From JAEUQQ01 sp963697285 (lineage in GTDB: Bacteria; Acidobacteriota; Vicinamibacteria; Vicinamibacterales; JAFNAJ01), in the NCBI GenBank assembly GCA_963697285.1, contig CAVONI010000002.1:496001-560000 (forward strand): a stretch of DNA of 64,000 nucleotides. Reading direction: 5' to 3'. Of the stretch, positions 27,572-36,648 are shown piece by piece. A model generated the notes under the pieces. That model was not told where the DNA came from and did no database searches. It worked only from the letters and a program-made list of their open reading frames with translations. The position numbers and the translations under genes are program-made. The stretch's first letter is position 1. Every line of letters starts with the position of its first letter.

Positions 27572-29377
27572 ATGCGGATTCTCCGGATAGCGCAGCGTCT
27601 GGCCCTGGGAGCTGCCGGCATGGCGCTCGGCGTGGCTGCCGGCCGCACGCTGACGCGACGACGCCCGCCTGCGAACCCGCCGTTGCCGGGGGCACATGCA
27701 GAAGGGGTGTTGGCCGCCACCGTGGCGGCACTGGCACGTGCCATCGAGGCCAAGACGCAGAGCGTCTCGGGCGACGTGCGGCGCGTCCGGGCCTTCGCCG
27801 TCGCGCTGGCGACCCGCATCGGGATGTCGCCGGGTGACATCGAGGCCGTGGGATTCGCCGCCATCCTGCACGACGTCGGCACGCTGGCGGTGCCGCCGCA
27901 CATCCTCGCCAAGCCCGGACCGCTCACCGTCGAGGAGTTCGACAAGGTGCGCGTGCACCCGAGAGTCGGTGCCGAGATCCTCGCCGACATCCCGTTCGCC
28001 GTGCCCGTGACACCGCTGATCCTCGCGCACCACGAACGCTGGGACGGCCGCGGCTACCCGCAGGGGTTCGCCGGCACGACGATCCCGCTGGGCGCGCGGG
28101 TCATCGCCATCGCCGACTGCTTCGACTCGCTCACCAACGATCGGCCGTATCGCGATCGGTTCAACCACGATGCCGCCATCGACGTGCTGCGCCACGAAGC
28201 CGGCCTGTCACTCGACCCGCACCTCGTCGAGGAGTTCATCGCGCTGTTGCCCGCCTTCGAGCGCTCGGAAGCGACCGCTGCACGCGAATTGCCGGGAGTC
28301 GAGCACAGCCTGTCGGTGCTCGAGAACATCGCAGCCGCGCACCGGGAGTTCGCCGCGCTGTTCGACATCTCGCAGGCCATCTCGGCCACGCTGGGGGTCG
28401 AAGACACGTCGCGCGCGCTGGCCAACCACCTCAGGGAACTCGTCCCGCACGATGCCTGCGCGGTCTTCCTGCCCTCGGATGACGGCTCGATGCGCACCGC
28501 TTACGTGAGCGGAATCGATGCGGGCGTGATCCGCGAACTCGTCTGCCCGCGAGGCAGCGGCCTGGCGGCGCGCGCGATCGCCTCGGCACGTCCGCTGATC
28601 AACGTCGATCCGGTCGAGGACCTGCGCGCCTGCGGGGCCACGCACCAACTGTCGCTGTCGTCGGCGATCGTGATGCCGCTCTTCTCGGGGTACCGGGCAG
28701 TCGGGGCACTGGCGCTCTATGCCAGCCGGGCGCGCGCCTTCACCGACGATCACGCGCGGCTGCTCGACTACCTGTCGTCGCAGGCTGCGTCGGCGCTCAG
28801 CAACGCGGTGCGCTACGAGCAGGCCCACACCGCCTCGCTGACCGACGCACTGACCGGTCTTCCCAACACCCGCTTCCTCACGATGCACCTGACGCAGGAA
28901 CTCGCGCGCGCAGCACGGCAGGGATCCGACCTGGCGCTGCTGCTGATCGATCTCGACGACTTCAAGCAGATCAACGACACCGTCGGCCATCACATCGGAG
29001 ACCGCGCCCTGCGCGAGGTCGCGAAGGTCCTCCAGGCCAGCGTGCGCGCCTACGACGTCAGTGCCCGCTACGCCGGCGACGAGTTCGTCGTCATGCTGCC
29101 CGAGTGCGGTGTCGAGGGTGTCGAAGATCGGCGCTTCGAGATTGCCCACCTGCTCAACACGCTCAGCGTCCCGACAGACGACGGGCGCCGCGTCGCCGTG
29201 CGTGCCAGCGTAGGCGCAGCGGTCTTTCCGCTCGACGGCGACACGTTCGAGGAACTCCTGGCCGCCGCCGACGCGCGGATGTACGCGAACAAGGCTCACG
29301 CGAAGGCGGGGACGAACACCGCCGTGCCGCGACCGGCGTACGGCCGCCACACGACGGCGGCGCGTCTGCACTGGTAG
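27572..29377 (+). CDS. HD-GYP, GAF and GGDEF (AGDEF) cyclic-di-GMP protein
   Basis: About 601 residues from ATG 27572. A short hydrophobic N-terminal segment (residues 1-25) anchors it. The HD-GYP domain (about 45-235) has His100-Asp101 in HDVGTLAVP and HHERWDGRGYP further on; Thr replaces the usual Lys in HDVGK. A GAF domain spans about 270-420. The GGDEF domain (about 430-590) has AGDEF at 501-505, with Ala at the first position; some AGDEF cyclases are known to be active. It could therefore both make and break cyclic-di-GMP. A GTG at 27470 would add 34 residues; neither start has a strong ribosome site. The TAG stop opens a palindromic repeat array. Confidence 0.86.
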   Translation: MRILRIAQRLALGAAGMALGVAAGRTLTRRRPPANPPLPGAHAEGVLAATVAALARAIEAKTQSVSGDVRRVRAFAVALATRIGMSPGDIEAVGFAAILHDVGTLAVPPHILAKPGPLTVEEFDKVRVHPRVGAEILADIPFAVPVTPLILAHHERWDGRGYPQGFAGTTIPLGARVIAIADCFDSLTNDRPYRDRFNHDAAIDVLRHEAGLSLDPHLVEEFIALLPAFERSEATAARELPGVEHSLSVLENIAAAHREFAALFDISQAISATLGVEDTSRALANHLRELVPHDACAVFLPSDDGSMRTAYVSGIDAGVIRELVCPRGSGLAARAIASARPLINVDPVEDLRACGATHQLSLSSAIVMPLFSGYRAVGALALYASRARAFTDDHARLLDYLSSQAASALSNAVRYEQAHTASLTDALTGLPNTRFLTMHLTQELARAARQGSDLALLLIDLDDFKQINDTVGHHIGDRALREVAKVLQASVRAYDVSARYAGDEFVVMLPECGVEGVEDRRFEIAHLLNTLSVPTDDGRRVAVRASVGAAVFPLDGDTFEELLAAADARMYANKAHAKAGTNTAVPRPAYGRHTTAARLHW

Positions 29378-29475
29378 GGGCCGCGCCCCGCGCGGCCCGC
29401 GTGCGTGTCGGTGTAGGGGCCGCGCCCCCGCGCGGCCCGATCCCCGGGTGTCGGTGTAGGGGCCGCGCCCCCGCC
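29375..29475. repeat. GC-rich palindromic repeat array 4
   Basis: Three copies of TAGGGGCCGCGCCCC(C)GCGCGGCCC spaced by GTGTCGGTG-type linkers. The first TAG is the stop of the HD-GYP/GGDEF gene (29375-29377). The third copy is cut short where it meets the 3' end of the convergent M14 gene. Confidence 0.85.
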
Positions 29476-32160
29476 TCAGTGCACCGGCGCGAGGATCACC
29501 GCGTTGATGAACAACAACTCGGTGGCTTCCGTGAACGCTCGGTAGTTGGGATCCTCGGTGAAGGCGACGATGTGTCCCTGTCCCATCGGCTGGTGCACGA
29601 GGAACGCCTTCTGCGCGACGAGATCCTGCGCGTCGGGCCACATCAGCCCGCCGGCGACCAGGCGGTCCCGCTTCTCGAACACGCCGACGTTCGTCCCCTT
29701 GTCGAGGGTGATGGGACGCAACACGCGCGAGCCCTCCTGGAGCACCTGGATCTCACCGTCAAGACCCGCGCTCAGCCAGTGCTCGCGATCGACGGTGACG
29801 CGCAGCATCGCGCCCGGTGTGTTCTCGGGCCGTTCGCGCACGGGCTGGATCGCCTTCTCGAAATCGAAGGGAATCGGCGGCTTCTCGTCCTTCTTCGCGT
29901 CCTTGTCGCCGGGTTCGACGTCTGGCCGCCCGTCGCGCAATTCCATGCGCGTCTCCAGCAACCCGGTGGCCTCGCGTGCTGCCCACCTCGACGCCTCGGC
30001 GATCGTGATCAGCGTGCCGCCTGCCGACACCCAGTCCTTGAGTCGCCGCAGCGTGTCGCCCGCGATGGTGTAGTTGCCCGACGGCAACACCACGACGTCG
30101 AAGTCGCGGACGTCGATGCGTCCGAACGACGCGACGCGCACGGCTGACACCGGCTGGCCGAAGCGGCGCTCGATCACGTATCGCGCCCATCCAGCCGAGA
30201 GCGATGACGTCGGCGCGTCCCACGCGAGCAGCACGCGCGGCGCCTTCAGCTTCACCACGGTCCCGCTCCCGAGCGAGCTGCCCGCTTCGGTGAACGCCGA
30301 GTCGATGGCGACCGCCTCGGCACCGTGCCGCACGACGATGCTCCCAAGTGACGTCGGCAGGTCAGCGGCATTGTCCGACGTCCGGACGATGGCCGTTCCC
30401 GGGGGGTACGCGCGCCCGCCGAGCGTGAAGCCGAGGTCGTTGGTGCGGACCGAGATGCCCGCCTGCAAGGCCTCGATGACCACGTTGGCCGTCGCGCTGC
30501 CCCACGGCAGCAGGTACCCCACCCCGGCTGCGGGCAGCGTGGCCGTCCTGGCAGCCATCTCGCCGTTGAACGCGGCCGTCCGCACCGTGACCGCCGTCGG
30601 CGAGGGTACGGCCTCGACGTCGAAGGCGAGCGCAAGGCTCCAGGCGGTCGTGTCGTAGATCTGGTCGCCCAATCGCTTGACGCGGCGCCGTTCCTGCTCC
30701 TTCACGAACGCCTCGGGCTGCGGCACGTGCGGCTCGAGCAGATTGCGCACGAGCCGGCCGGCCGGCTGTGCCGCCGGCACGATGTAGGTGCCCGCCGGCA
30801 GCGTCCGGGCCCCGACCTTGATCGGCTCCTCGGCGCGGCGCACCTCGAAGCCCTGCGAAACCAGGAGCCGGGCAAGGCGATCGGCGCGCGAGGGATCGGC
30901 ACCTGGCGGCAGCAGGTATGCGCGGACGCTGCCCGTTTCACCCTCCCTGATGGCGCTCCGGCGGTACTCGAGGAAGTCGCGCAGGATCTGCTCCCGGTTG
31001 CGCGCCGTCGTCTCGAGGGTGGTGAGCGCGGCCGTGAAGTGGTGCAGGATCGTGTCGCGGAACGACAGCAGCGTGTCGTCTTCGCGCCTGAACACGAGGC
31101 CCCGAGCCGACGCCTGCTCGTAGGTCATCCCCACCGACCCGTGGAAGATCGGCCACGACTCACCGTAACCCGGGTAGAACGAGTCGTACACCTCGCGGGT
31201 GAAGTAGGCAAAGCCCCGTGCGTCAAACGCCCGCCCGTTCTGCCGGCCGAACTCGGTGAACCAGCCGGCCTGTTCCTTCGTGATCAGCGGATTCAGCGGA
31301 TCCGCGGGCGGCGCGAAGTAGTACGTCGAGTCTCCGCTCATCTCGTGGAGGTCGACGGTGACGTGCGGGTACCACTCGAGGAACAGCTTCGTCCGGCCGC
31401 GGGTCTCTGGCTGCGACTGCGAGAACCAGTCGCGGTTCATGTCGAACAGGTAGTGGTTCGAGCGTCCGCCCGGCCACGGTTCGTCGTGCTCGGCCGAGAA
31501 GCGATAGGCGTCGGGCGTCGCCGCGCGCCCCTGCGTGGTCGTCGCCACGAACCGGGCACGCCCGTCGGGATTCTGCAGGGGATCGATCAGGGCAATCGAC
31601 TCGCGCAGGATCAGGTCGACTGTTGTATCGCCCTGGGCCGCGAGCAGGTGATACGCCTCGAGCAGCGCCGCATCAGACGATGAAATCTCGTTGCCGTGTA
31701 CCGCGTGGATCAGCCACGTCACCGCGGGCAACTCGCTGATCAGTCGATCGCCCTCGCCAGCCGCGAGCGTGCGCGGATCGGCCAGTTTCTGCAGCCCGGC
31801 TTTCACCGCGTCGAGCCTGGCGAGACGCTCGGCCGAGCCCACGACGATCAGGAACAGGGGCCGTCCCTCCCAGCTGCGGGCGTACTCGACCAGCCGCGTC
31901 CGCTCGGGGGCGGCCGCGTTCAGCGCCTTCAGGTAGACGGTGATCCCGTCGGGAGACGTGATCTCGTCGCCCCAGTCGTGTCCGACGACCTGCTTCAGCG
32001 TGGGGATCCTGGTGTCGTACCTCACGCCGGGAGCGAACGGTTGAGCCGCCGCCGCCCGGGCCGGGACCGCAGCCAGGGCCGGGGCGGCGGGTTGCGCGCC
32101 GGCGGTGGCCGCGGCAGTCAGGGCGGCAATCAGGATGGCGACTCGACACACGCGATGCAT
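29476..32160 (-). CDS. exported M14-family zinc carboxypeptidase with GATase1-like C-terminal part
   Basis: An 894-residue paralogue in layout of the M14 protein at 6.9 kb. Signal peptide 1-22 (ending ATAGA). M14 zinc ligands are His155 and Glu158 (HAVHGNEIS) and His272 (DLHEMSG); NPDGRAR near 198 and MNRDWF near 241 match the family. Residues about 690-790 resemble a glutamine-amidotransferase-like fold (FDVVVLPSGNYTIAG and WVSAGGTLITIAEA) without its catalytic Cys. Start ATG 32160 has a strong GGAGGAG ribosome site; an upstream ATG at 32184 was rejected. It is divergent from typA. Probable role: peptide breakdown outside the cytoplasm. Confidence 0.92.
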   Translation of the reverse strand: MHRVCRVAILIAALTAAATAGAQPAAPALAAVPARAAAAQPFAPGVRYDTRIPTLKQVVGHDWGDEITSPDGITVYLKALNAAAPERTRLVEYARSWEGRPLFLIVVGSAERLARLDAVKAGLQKLADPRTLAAGEGDRLISELPAVTWLIHAVHGNEISSSDAALLEAYHLLAAQGDTTVDLILRESIALIDPLQNPDGRARFVATTTQGRAATPDAYRFSAEHDEPWPGGRSNHYLFDMNRDWFSQSQPETRGRTKLFLEWYPHVTVDLHEMSGDSTYYFAPPADPLNPLITKEQAGWFTEFGRQNGRAFDARGFAYFTREVYDSFYPGYGESWPIFHGSVGMTYEQASARGLVFRREDDTLLSFRDTILHHFTAALTTLETTARNREQILRDFLEYRRSAIREGETGSVRAYLLPPGADPSRADRLARLLVSQGFEVRRAEEPIKVGARTLPAGTYIVPAAQPAGRLVRNLLEPHVPQPEAFVKEQERRRVKRLGDQIYDTTAWSLALAFDVEAVPSPTAVTVRTAAFNGEMAARTATLPAAGVGYLLPWGSATANVVIEALQAGISVRTNDLGFTLGGRAYPPGTAIVRTSDNAADLPTSLGSIVVRHGAEAVAIDSAFTEAGSSLGSGTVVKLKAPRVLLAWDAPTSSLSAGWARYVIERRFGQPVSAVRVASFGRIDVRDFDVVVLPSGNYTIAGDTLRRLKDWVSAGGTLITIAEASRWAAREATGLLETRMELRDGRPDVEPGDKDAKKDEKPPIPFDFEKAIQPVRERPENTPGAMLRVTVDREHWLSAGLDGEIQVLQEGSRVLRPITLDKGTNVGVFEKRDRLVAGGLMWPDAQDLVAQKAFLVHQPMGQGHIVAFTEDPNYRAFTEATELLFINAVILAPVH

Positions 32161-32357
32161 GCGGGCTCCTCCGGGCAGCGACACGCGCCGCCCCGTGCAG
32201 AATGACGACGAACGACCACCGAAATGATGAGCTGGCGGGACTCAGGGTGGCGCTCAGGCGGCGCCATGATAGCGCGGCCCAAGGAGGCGCTGAGGGACGA
32301 GAGCGTGAACGAAGGGGCCGTATGCACGATTAAGTCCACCCCCGGCCGGAGGCGTTC

Positions 32358-32363
32358 TATACT
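32358..32363 (+). promoter_or_regulatory. probable -10 box of typA
   Basis: TATACT at 32358-32363, eleven bases before the typA ATG, predicting a 5' leader of only about five bases. No clear -35 is seen at the right distance. Confidence 0.45.
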
Positions 32364-32374
32364 GTCAGGTTCCT

Positions 32375-34210
32375 ATGTCTCCACGCCGCCCGCCTGTGCC
32401 TGTCGCCAACCCGCTCCGCCGCAATGTCGCCATCGTCGCCCACGTCGATCATGGCAAGACCACCCTGGTCGATGCCCTGTTCCAGCAGAGCGGCCTCTAT
32501 CGCGCAAACGAACGCGTGGTCGAGCGGGCCATGGACAGCCTCGACCTCGAGCGCGAGCGCGGCATCACCATCCTGGCCAAGAACACCGCGGTCCACTACC
32601 ACGACCTCCTGATCAACATCTGCGATACCCCCGGCCACGCCGATTTCGGCGGCGAGGTCGAGCGCACCCTGTCGATGGTCGATGGCGTCATCCTGCTCGT
32701 GGATGCCTCGGAAGGACCGCTGCCGCAGACGCGCTTCGTCCTGCGCAAGGCCCTCGAGCGCCGCCTGACGCCCATCGTGGTCATCAACAAGATCGACCGC
32801 CCCGACGCCCGGCCGCAGGAAGTGCTCAACGAGGTCTACGACCTCTTCATCGATCTCGACGCGGCAGAAGACCAGCTCGACTTCCCGGTGCTCTACACGA
32901 ACGCCCGCGAAGGCACGGCCAGCCCCGACCCAGCCGTGCGCGGCGAGGATCTTCGCCCACTGTTCGATGCCATCGTCGACTCGATTCCTCCCCCGAGCGG
33001 CGACCAGGACGCCCCGCTGCAGATGCTGATTGCGAACCTCGACTCGAGCGACTACCTCGGGCGGATCGCGATTGGCCGCATCTTCAACGGGCGCGTCAAG
33101 GTGGGTGACGACATCGTGGTCTGCCGGCTCGAAGGCAACCACATGAAGACCCGCGTGACCAAGCTCTACGCCTTCGACGGCCTGAAGCGCGTCGACATCA
33201 CCGAGGCGGGCGCCGGCGACATCGTGTGCCTCGCGGGCATCGAAGACATCACCATCGGCGAGACGGTGGCCAGCGCCGAGAACCCCATCGCCATCCCGCC
33301 CACCGCGGTCGACGAGCCGACGGTGTCGATGATCCTCGGGGTGAACACGTCGCCCATGGCGGGCCGCGAAGGCCAGTACGTGACGTCGCGGCAACTGCGC
33401 GAGCGCCTCGACCGCGAGTTGATTGGCAACGTCTCGATCCGTGTCGAGGAGACCGGGTCGCCTGAGGCCATGAAGGTCGTCGGCCGAGGCGAGCTCCAGC
33501 TGTCGATCCTGATCGAGATGATGCGTCGCGAGGGCTTCGAACTCCAGGTGTCGCGCCCGGAGATCGTCACGAAGCGTACCGAAGAGGGCATCCTCGAACC
33601 GGTCGAGGACGTGGTCATCGACGTCCCCGAAGAGCACCAGGGCGTCGTGATGGCGCAGGTCGGGGCCCGGAAGGGCATCATGACCAAGATGGTGAATCAC
33701 GGCAGCGGGCGTGTGCGCCTCGAGTTCCGCATCCCGGCCCGGGGGCTCATCGGCTTCCGCTCGCAATTCCTCACCGACACGCGCGGCACCGGGATCTTCA
33801 ACCACCTGTTTGCCGCCTGGGAGCCCTGGGCGGGCCCCATCCCGTCGCGGGCGACCGGTGCGCTGGTCGCCGACCGCAGCGGTCCGGCGACGGCGTATGC
33901 GATTGCCAACATGCAGGAGCGCGGCGAGATGTTCGTCGAGCCGAGCCTGGTCGTCTACGAGGGGATGATCGTCGGCGAGAACTCGCGCGCCAACGACCTC
34001 GACGTCAACATCTGCAAGGAAAAGAAGCAGACCAACATGCGGGCGTCGAGCGCCGACGAGGCGATTCGGCTGATTCCGCCGCGCAAGCTCGGACTCGAAC
34101 AGGCCATCGAGTGGATCAACGACGATGAACTCGTCGAAGTGACGCCCAAGGCCATCCGCCTGCGCAAGCGGGTGCTGGCGTCGAACATGCGTCCACGGAA
34201 GGCCGAATAG
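32375..34210 (+). CDS. typA: ribosome-associated GTPase TypA/BipA
   Basis: A 611-residue translational GTPase. It has P-loop AHVDHGKTT at about 22-30, switch I RGITI, DTPGH for G3 and NKIDRPDARP for G4. EF-G-like domains II, III and V follow, with the BipA-specific C-terminal domain (RGLIGFRSQFLTDTRGTG and KEKKQTNMRAS). BipA acts on 50S assembly and in stress adaptation. The encoded protein starts MSPRRPPVPVANPL, slightly longer than the usual N terminus; the next candidate would remove the P-loop lead-in. It is monocistronic and divergent from the M14 gene, with a possibly near-leaderless message. Confidence 0.96.
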   Translation: MSPRRPPVPVANPLRRNVAIVAHVDHGKTTLVDALFQQSGLYRANERVVERAMDSLDLERERGITILAKNTAVHYHDLLINICDTPGHADFGGEVERTLSMVDGVILLVDASEGPLPQTRFVLRKALERRLTPIVVINKIDRPDARPQEVLNEVYDLFIDLDAAEDQLDFPVLYTNAREGTASPDPAVRGEDLRPLFDAIVDSIPPPSGDQDAPLQMLIANLDSSDYLGRIAIGRIFNGRVKVGDDIVVCRLEGNHMKTRVTKLYAFDGLKRVDITEAGAGDIVCLAGIEDITIGETVASAENPIAIPPTAVDEPTVSMILGVNTSPMAGREGQYVTSRQLRERLDRELIGNVSIRVEETGSPEAMKVVGRGELQLSILIEMMRREGFELQVSRPEIVTKRTEEGILEPVEDVVIDVPEEHQGVVMAQVGARKGIMTKMVNHGSGRVRLEFRIPARGLIGFRSQFLTDTRGTGIFNHLFAAWEPWAGPIPSRATGALVADRSGPATAYAIANMQERGEMFVEPSLVVYEGMIVGENSRANDLDVNICKEKKQTNMRASSADEAIRLIPPRKLGLEQAIEWINDDELVEVTPKAIRLRKRVLASNMRPRKAE

Positions 34211-34214
34211 CCCA

Positions 34215-34240
34215 GCGCGGAAGCGACCTTCGCCCCGCGC
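34215..34240 (+). terminator. hairpin after typA
   Basis: GCGCGG pairs with CCGCGC around a loop that can itself pair GAAG with CTTC, four bases after the typA stop. It lacks a T run, so intrinsic termination is uncertain. Confidence 0.3.
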
Positions 34241-34317
34241 CGAGCAGGTACCCCGCAGGGCGACCGCAGTCTCCGGTTCGAGCCGGCCCTGCCTGCGCCG
34301 ACGGCCCGACCTGCGAG

Positions 34318-36639
34318 ATGATGTGCCTCGTGCGTCGGAGGCTCCCCTCGCTGTTCGCAGCCCTGCTGGCGTCGCAATTGATCCTGTCGCCCGCGTCGGC
34401 GCGTGGGCAGAGCCTCCCGTCCACGACGATCCGTGGAACCGTCGTGGACGGCCGGACGGGTACTCCGCTGGCCGGCGTGCGAATCCGCCTTCGCCCTTCG
34501 GGGCTTCGGCGAGACGAGTCGCCCGGTCGCCGCGGTCCGGGGTCTTGCGATGTTTCAACCGACGCCGCCGGTGCCTTCGCATGCCCGGGCGTTCCACTGG
34601 GTGCCCACATCGTGCGGGCGTCGATGCTCGGATACGTCCAGCCCGATGTCGAGGTCGTCGCCAGCGACCAGCCCGTCGACCTGCGCATTGCGCTCACCGA
34701 GACGCCGCAGCCGCTCAACGAGACGGTCACTGTCGTCGGCGATCGCTTTGCCACCCGCGACATCGCCGCGCCCGGCGAGACGATGATCACCAGCAGCGAC
34801 CTCTTCGCCCTGCGCGGCGTGCTGGCTGATGATCCCTTGCGCGCGGTGCAGGCCATGCCCGGCGTGTCGTCAAACGACGACTTCACGGCAGACATCGTCA
34901 TCCGTGGCGCCGCACCCGATCGGACGGCGCTCCTCATCGACGGCACGCGCGCGCGGACGGCCGTGCACGAACTCCAGGGTCGCGACGACAGCGGCTCGGT
35001 GTCGCTCGTGAACAGCGACCTCCTCGGAGGCGTCACCGTCTCGCCGGGCGGCCGCCCCTTGCGGAGCGGCGACCGCACGAGCGGCCAGGTGGAGTTCTCC
35101 ACGCGCGACGGCGCGCGTACCGCCACGCGCGTGAGGGGAATCGTCGGCGCAGCCATCGCCTCGGTGGTGGCCGAGGGACCGCTGGGCACCCGGAACGGGT
35201 CCGCTGGCTGGATTGTTGCCGGCCGCGCCAGCTACGTTGGCTGGATAGCGCGCCGCATCGAACCGGCGACGACCACGACGTTCGTGTTCGGTGACGTGAA
35301 CGCCAAGCTCAGCTGGGACCCATCGCCGCAGCACCGTGTGGAGTTGCTGGGTCTGGCCGGACGGCTCGTCATCGACGAACGCGACGATGCGCCTGGCCGA
35401 AACTCGCTCGACCACGCGGTGACCGACTCGGGCTTCGCCCTGGCGTCGTCGCGCTGGCAGGCGACCCCGTCCTTCACCGTCAGGCACCGCGTCGCTGTCG
35501 GGGCCGACCGTTTCCACAACCAGAACGCGCAGGGCGAGGAGCTGGGGCGCGGTCGGCGTGTGGACGTGTCGGTGTTCCACGACAGCACCTGGATGCCTCA
35601 TCCGCAGCTGGTGGTCGAGGGAGGGCTGATGTTCGAACGCGCCCGCGAGTCGCAGTACCTCACGCGGCTCTCGACGCGACCGCCGCTCAGCGTCGCCCTC
35701 GAGGCAGTCTCGGGCATGCGCGACACCACGGGTGGGCACCTTGGCACCACCTGGACACCTGTTGCGACGGTGACCCTCACGTCGGGCGTGCGCCTCGACG
35801 CCGATTCACTCGTGCATGGCGGACCCACGGCCTCGGCCTGGGCGCTCGGTGCATGGCGCCTCACGAGCGCGTGGGCGATCCGCGGGGGCGTCACGCAGCT
35901 GCACCAGGCGCCGACGATTCCTCAGCTGGAGGGCACGCGCGGCAGCCGTGCGCTTCCGGCCGAACGCGCCGTGAACACCGACGTGCTGCTGTCGCGGCGC
36001 GTGGCGACGGCGTGGCGCGTGCACGTCGCCGCCTATCGCCGGGTGGGCACCGACGAGGCGCGCCTGCCGGACGCCGAGCCTCAGCTCGTGAACGGGCGGG
36101 TGCAGCCAGCGTCCACGACCTCGCGCTGGGACGCGCGGCTCGACTCGGTCTCGGAGGGCCTCGAACTGCTGGCGCAACGCAGTTCGCCAACTGGCCTGTC
36201 GGGATGGGTGTCGTATGCGCAGGGCAGGATGCGGGTCCACGACCGTGTCACGGGCGAACGGTACCCGGGCGACTACGACCAGCGGCATGGCCTCAACGCG
36301 TACCTCGCGTGGCGGCTTTCGTACCGGACGGCGCTCGCGACGAAGTTCCGTTACGGTTCGAACGTTCCCTTTCGCGGGTACTACACGGCAACGGCACCGG
36401 CCCCGGACGGGACGCCCCAGTACGTCATCGCGGGCGAACGGAACACGGCGCGACTGCCTGTCTACGCGCGGCTCGACGTCCGCGTGCACCGCGCATTCGT
36501 GCGCGGCGCGCGCCGGCTCACGCTCTTCGCCGAGGTGCTCAACGTGGTCAACCGCGAGAACTGGGGCCCGACCGGCGGCCGGAGCGCCGAGCGCCTGTTT
36601 CCCATGGTGCCAACGGCAGGACTGCTGGTCGAGTGGTAG
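34318..36639 (+). CDS. TonB-dependent receptor-like outer-membrane protein
   Basis: A 773-residue protein. Signal peptide 1-29 (ending SARG), carboxypeptidase-regulatory-like domain about 35-130 (GTVVDGRTGTPLAGVRI), plug about 135-255 (FTADIVIRGAAPDRTALLIDG) and an outer-membrane barrel ending LLVEW. The plug includes the MPGVSSNDDF motif common to Bacteroidota/Acidobacteriota receptors. No metal-binding His cluster is present, so the ligand is unknown. Two adjacent ATGs (34318 and 34321) are possible; neither has a clear ribosome site. It converges on the EamA gene, only nine bases apart. Confidence 0.87.
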   Translation: MMCLVRRRLPSLFAALLASQLILSPASARGQSLPSTTIRGTVVDGRTGTPLAGVRIRLRPSGLRRDESPGRRGPGSCDVSTDAAGAFACPGVPLGAHIVRASMLGYVQPDVEVVASDQPVDLRIALTETPQPLNETVTVVGDRFATRDIAAPGETMITSSDLFALRGVLADDPLRAVQAMPGVSSNDDFTADIVIRGAAPDRTALLIDGTRARTAVHELQGRDDSGSVSLVNSDLLGGVTVSPGGRPLRSGDRTSGQVEFSTRDGARTATRVRGIVGAAIASVVAEGPLGTRNGSAGWIVAGRASYVGWIARRIEPATTTTFVFGDVNAKLSWDPSPQHRVELLGLAGRLVIDERDDAPGRNSLDHAVTDSGFALASSRWQATPSFTVRHRVAVGADRFHNQNAQGEELGRGRRVDVSVFHDSTWMPHPQLVVEGGLMFERARESQYLTRLSTRPPLSVALEAVSGMRDTTGGHLGTTWTPVATVTLTSGVRLDADSLVHGGPTASAWALGAWRLTSAWAIRGGVTQLHQAPTIPQLEGTRGSRALPAERAVNTDVLLSRRVATAWRVHVAAYRRVGTDEARLPDAEPQLVNGRVQPASTTSRWDARLDSVSEGLELLAQRSSPTGLSGWVSYAQGRMRVHDRVTGERYPGDYDQRHGLNAYLAWRLSYRTALATKFRYGSNVPFRGYYTATAPAPDGTPQYVIAGERNTARLPVYARLDVRVHRAFVRGARRLTLFAEVLNVVNRENWGPTGGRSAERLFPMVPTAGLLVEW

Positions 36640-36648
36640 GTGGGGCCG

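Noticed and set aside
32357..34597. Long minus-strand open frame opposite typA
   Set aside because: Arg/His/Asp-rich shadow of a high-GC gene; typA on the plus strand is unambiguous.
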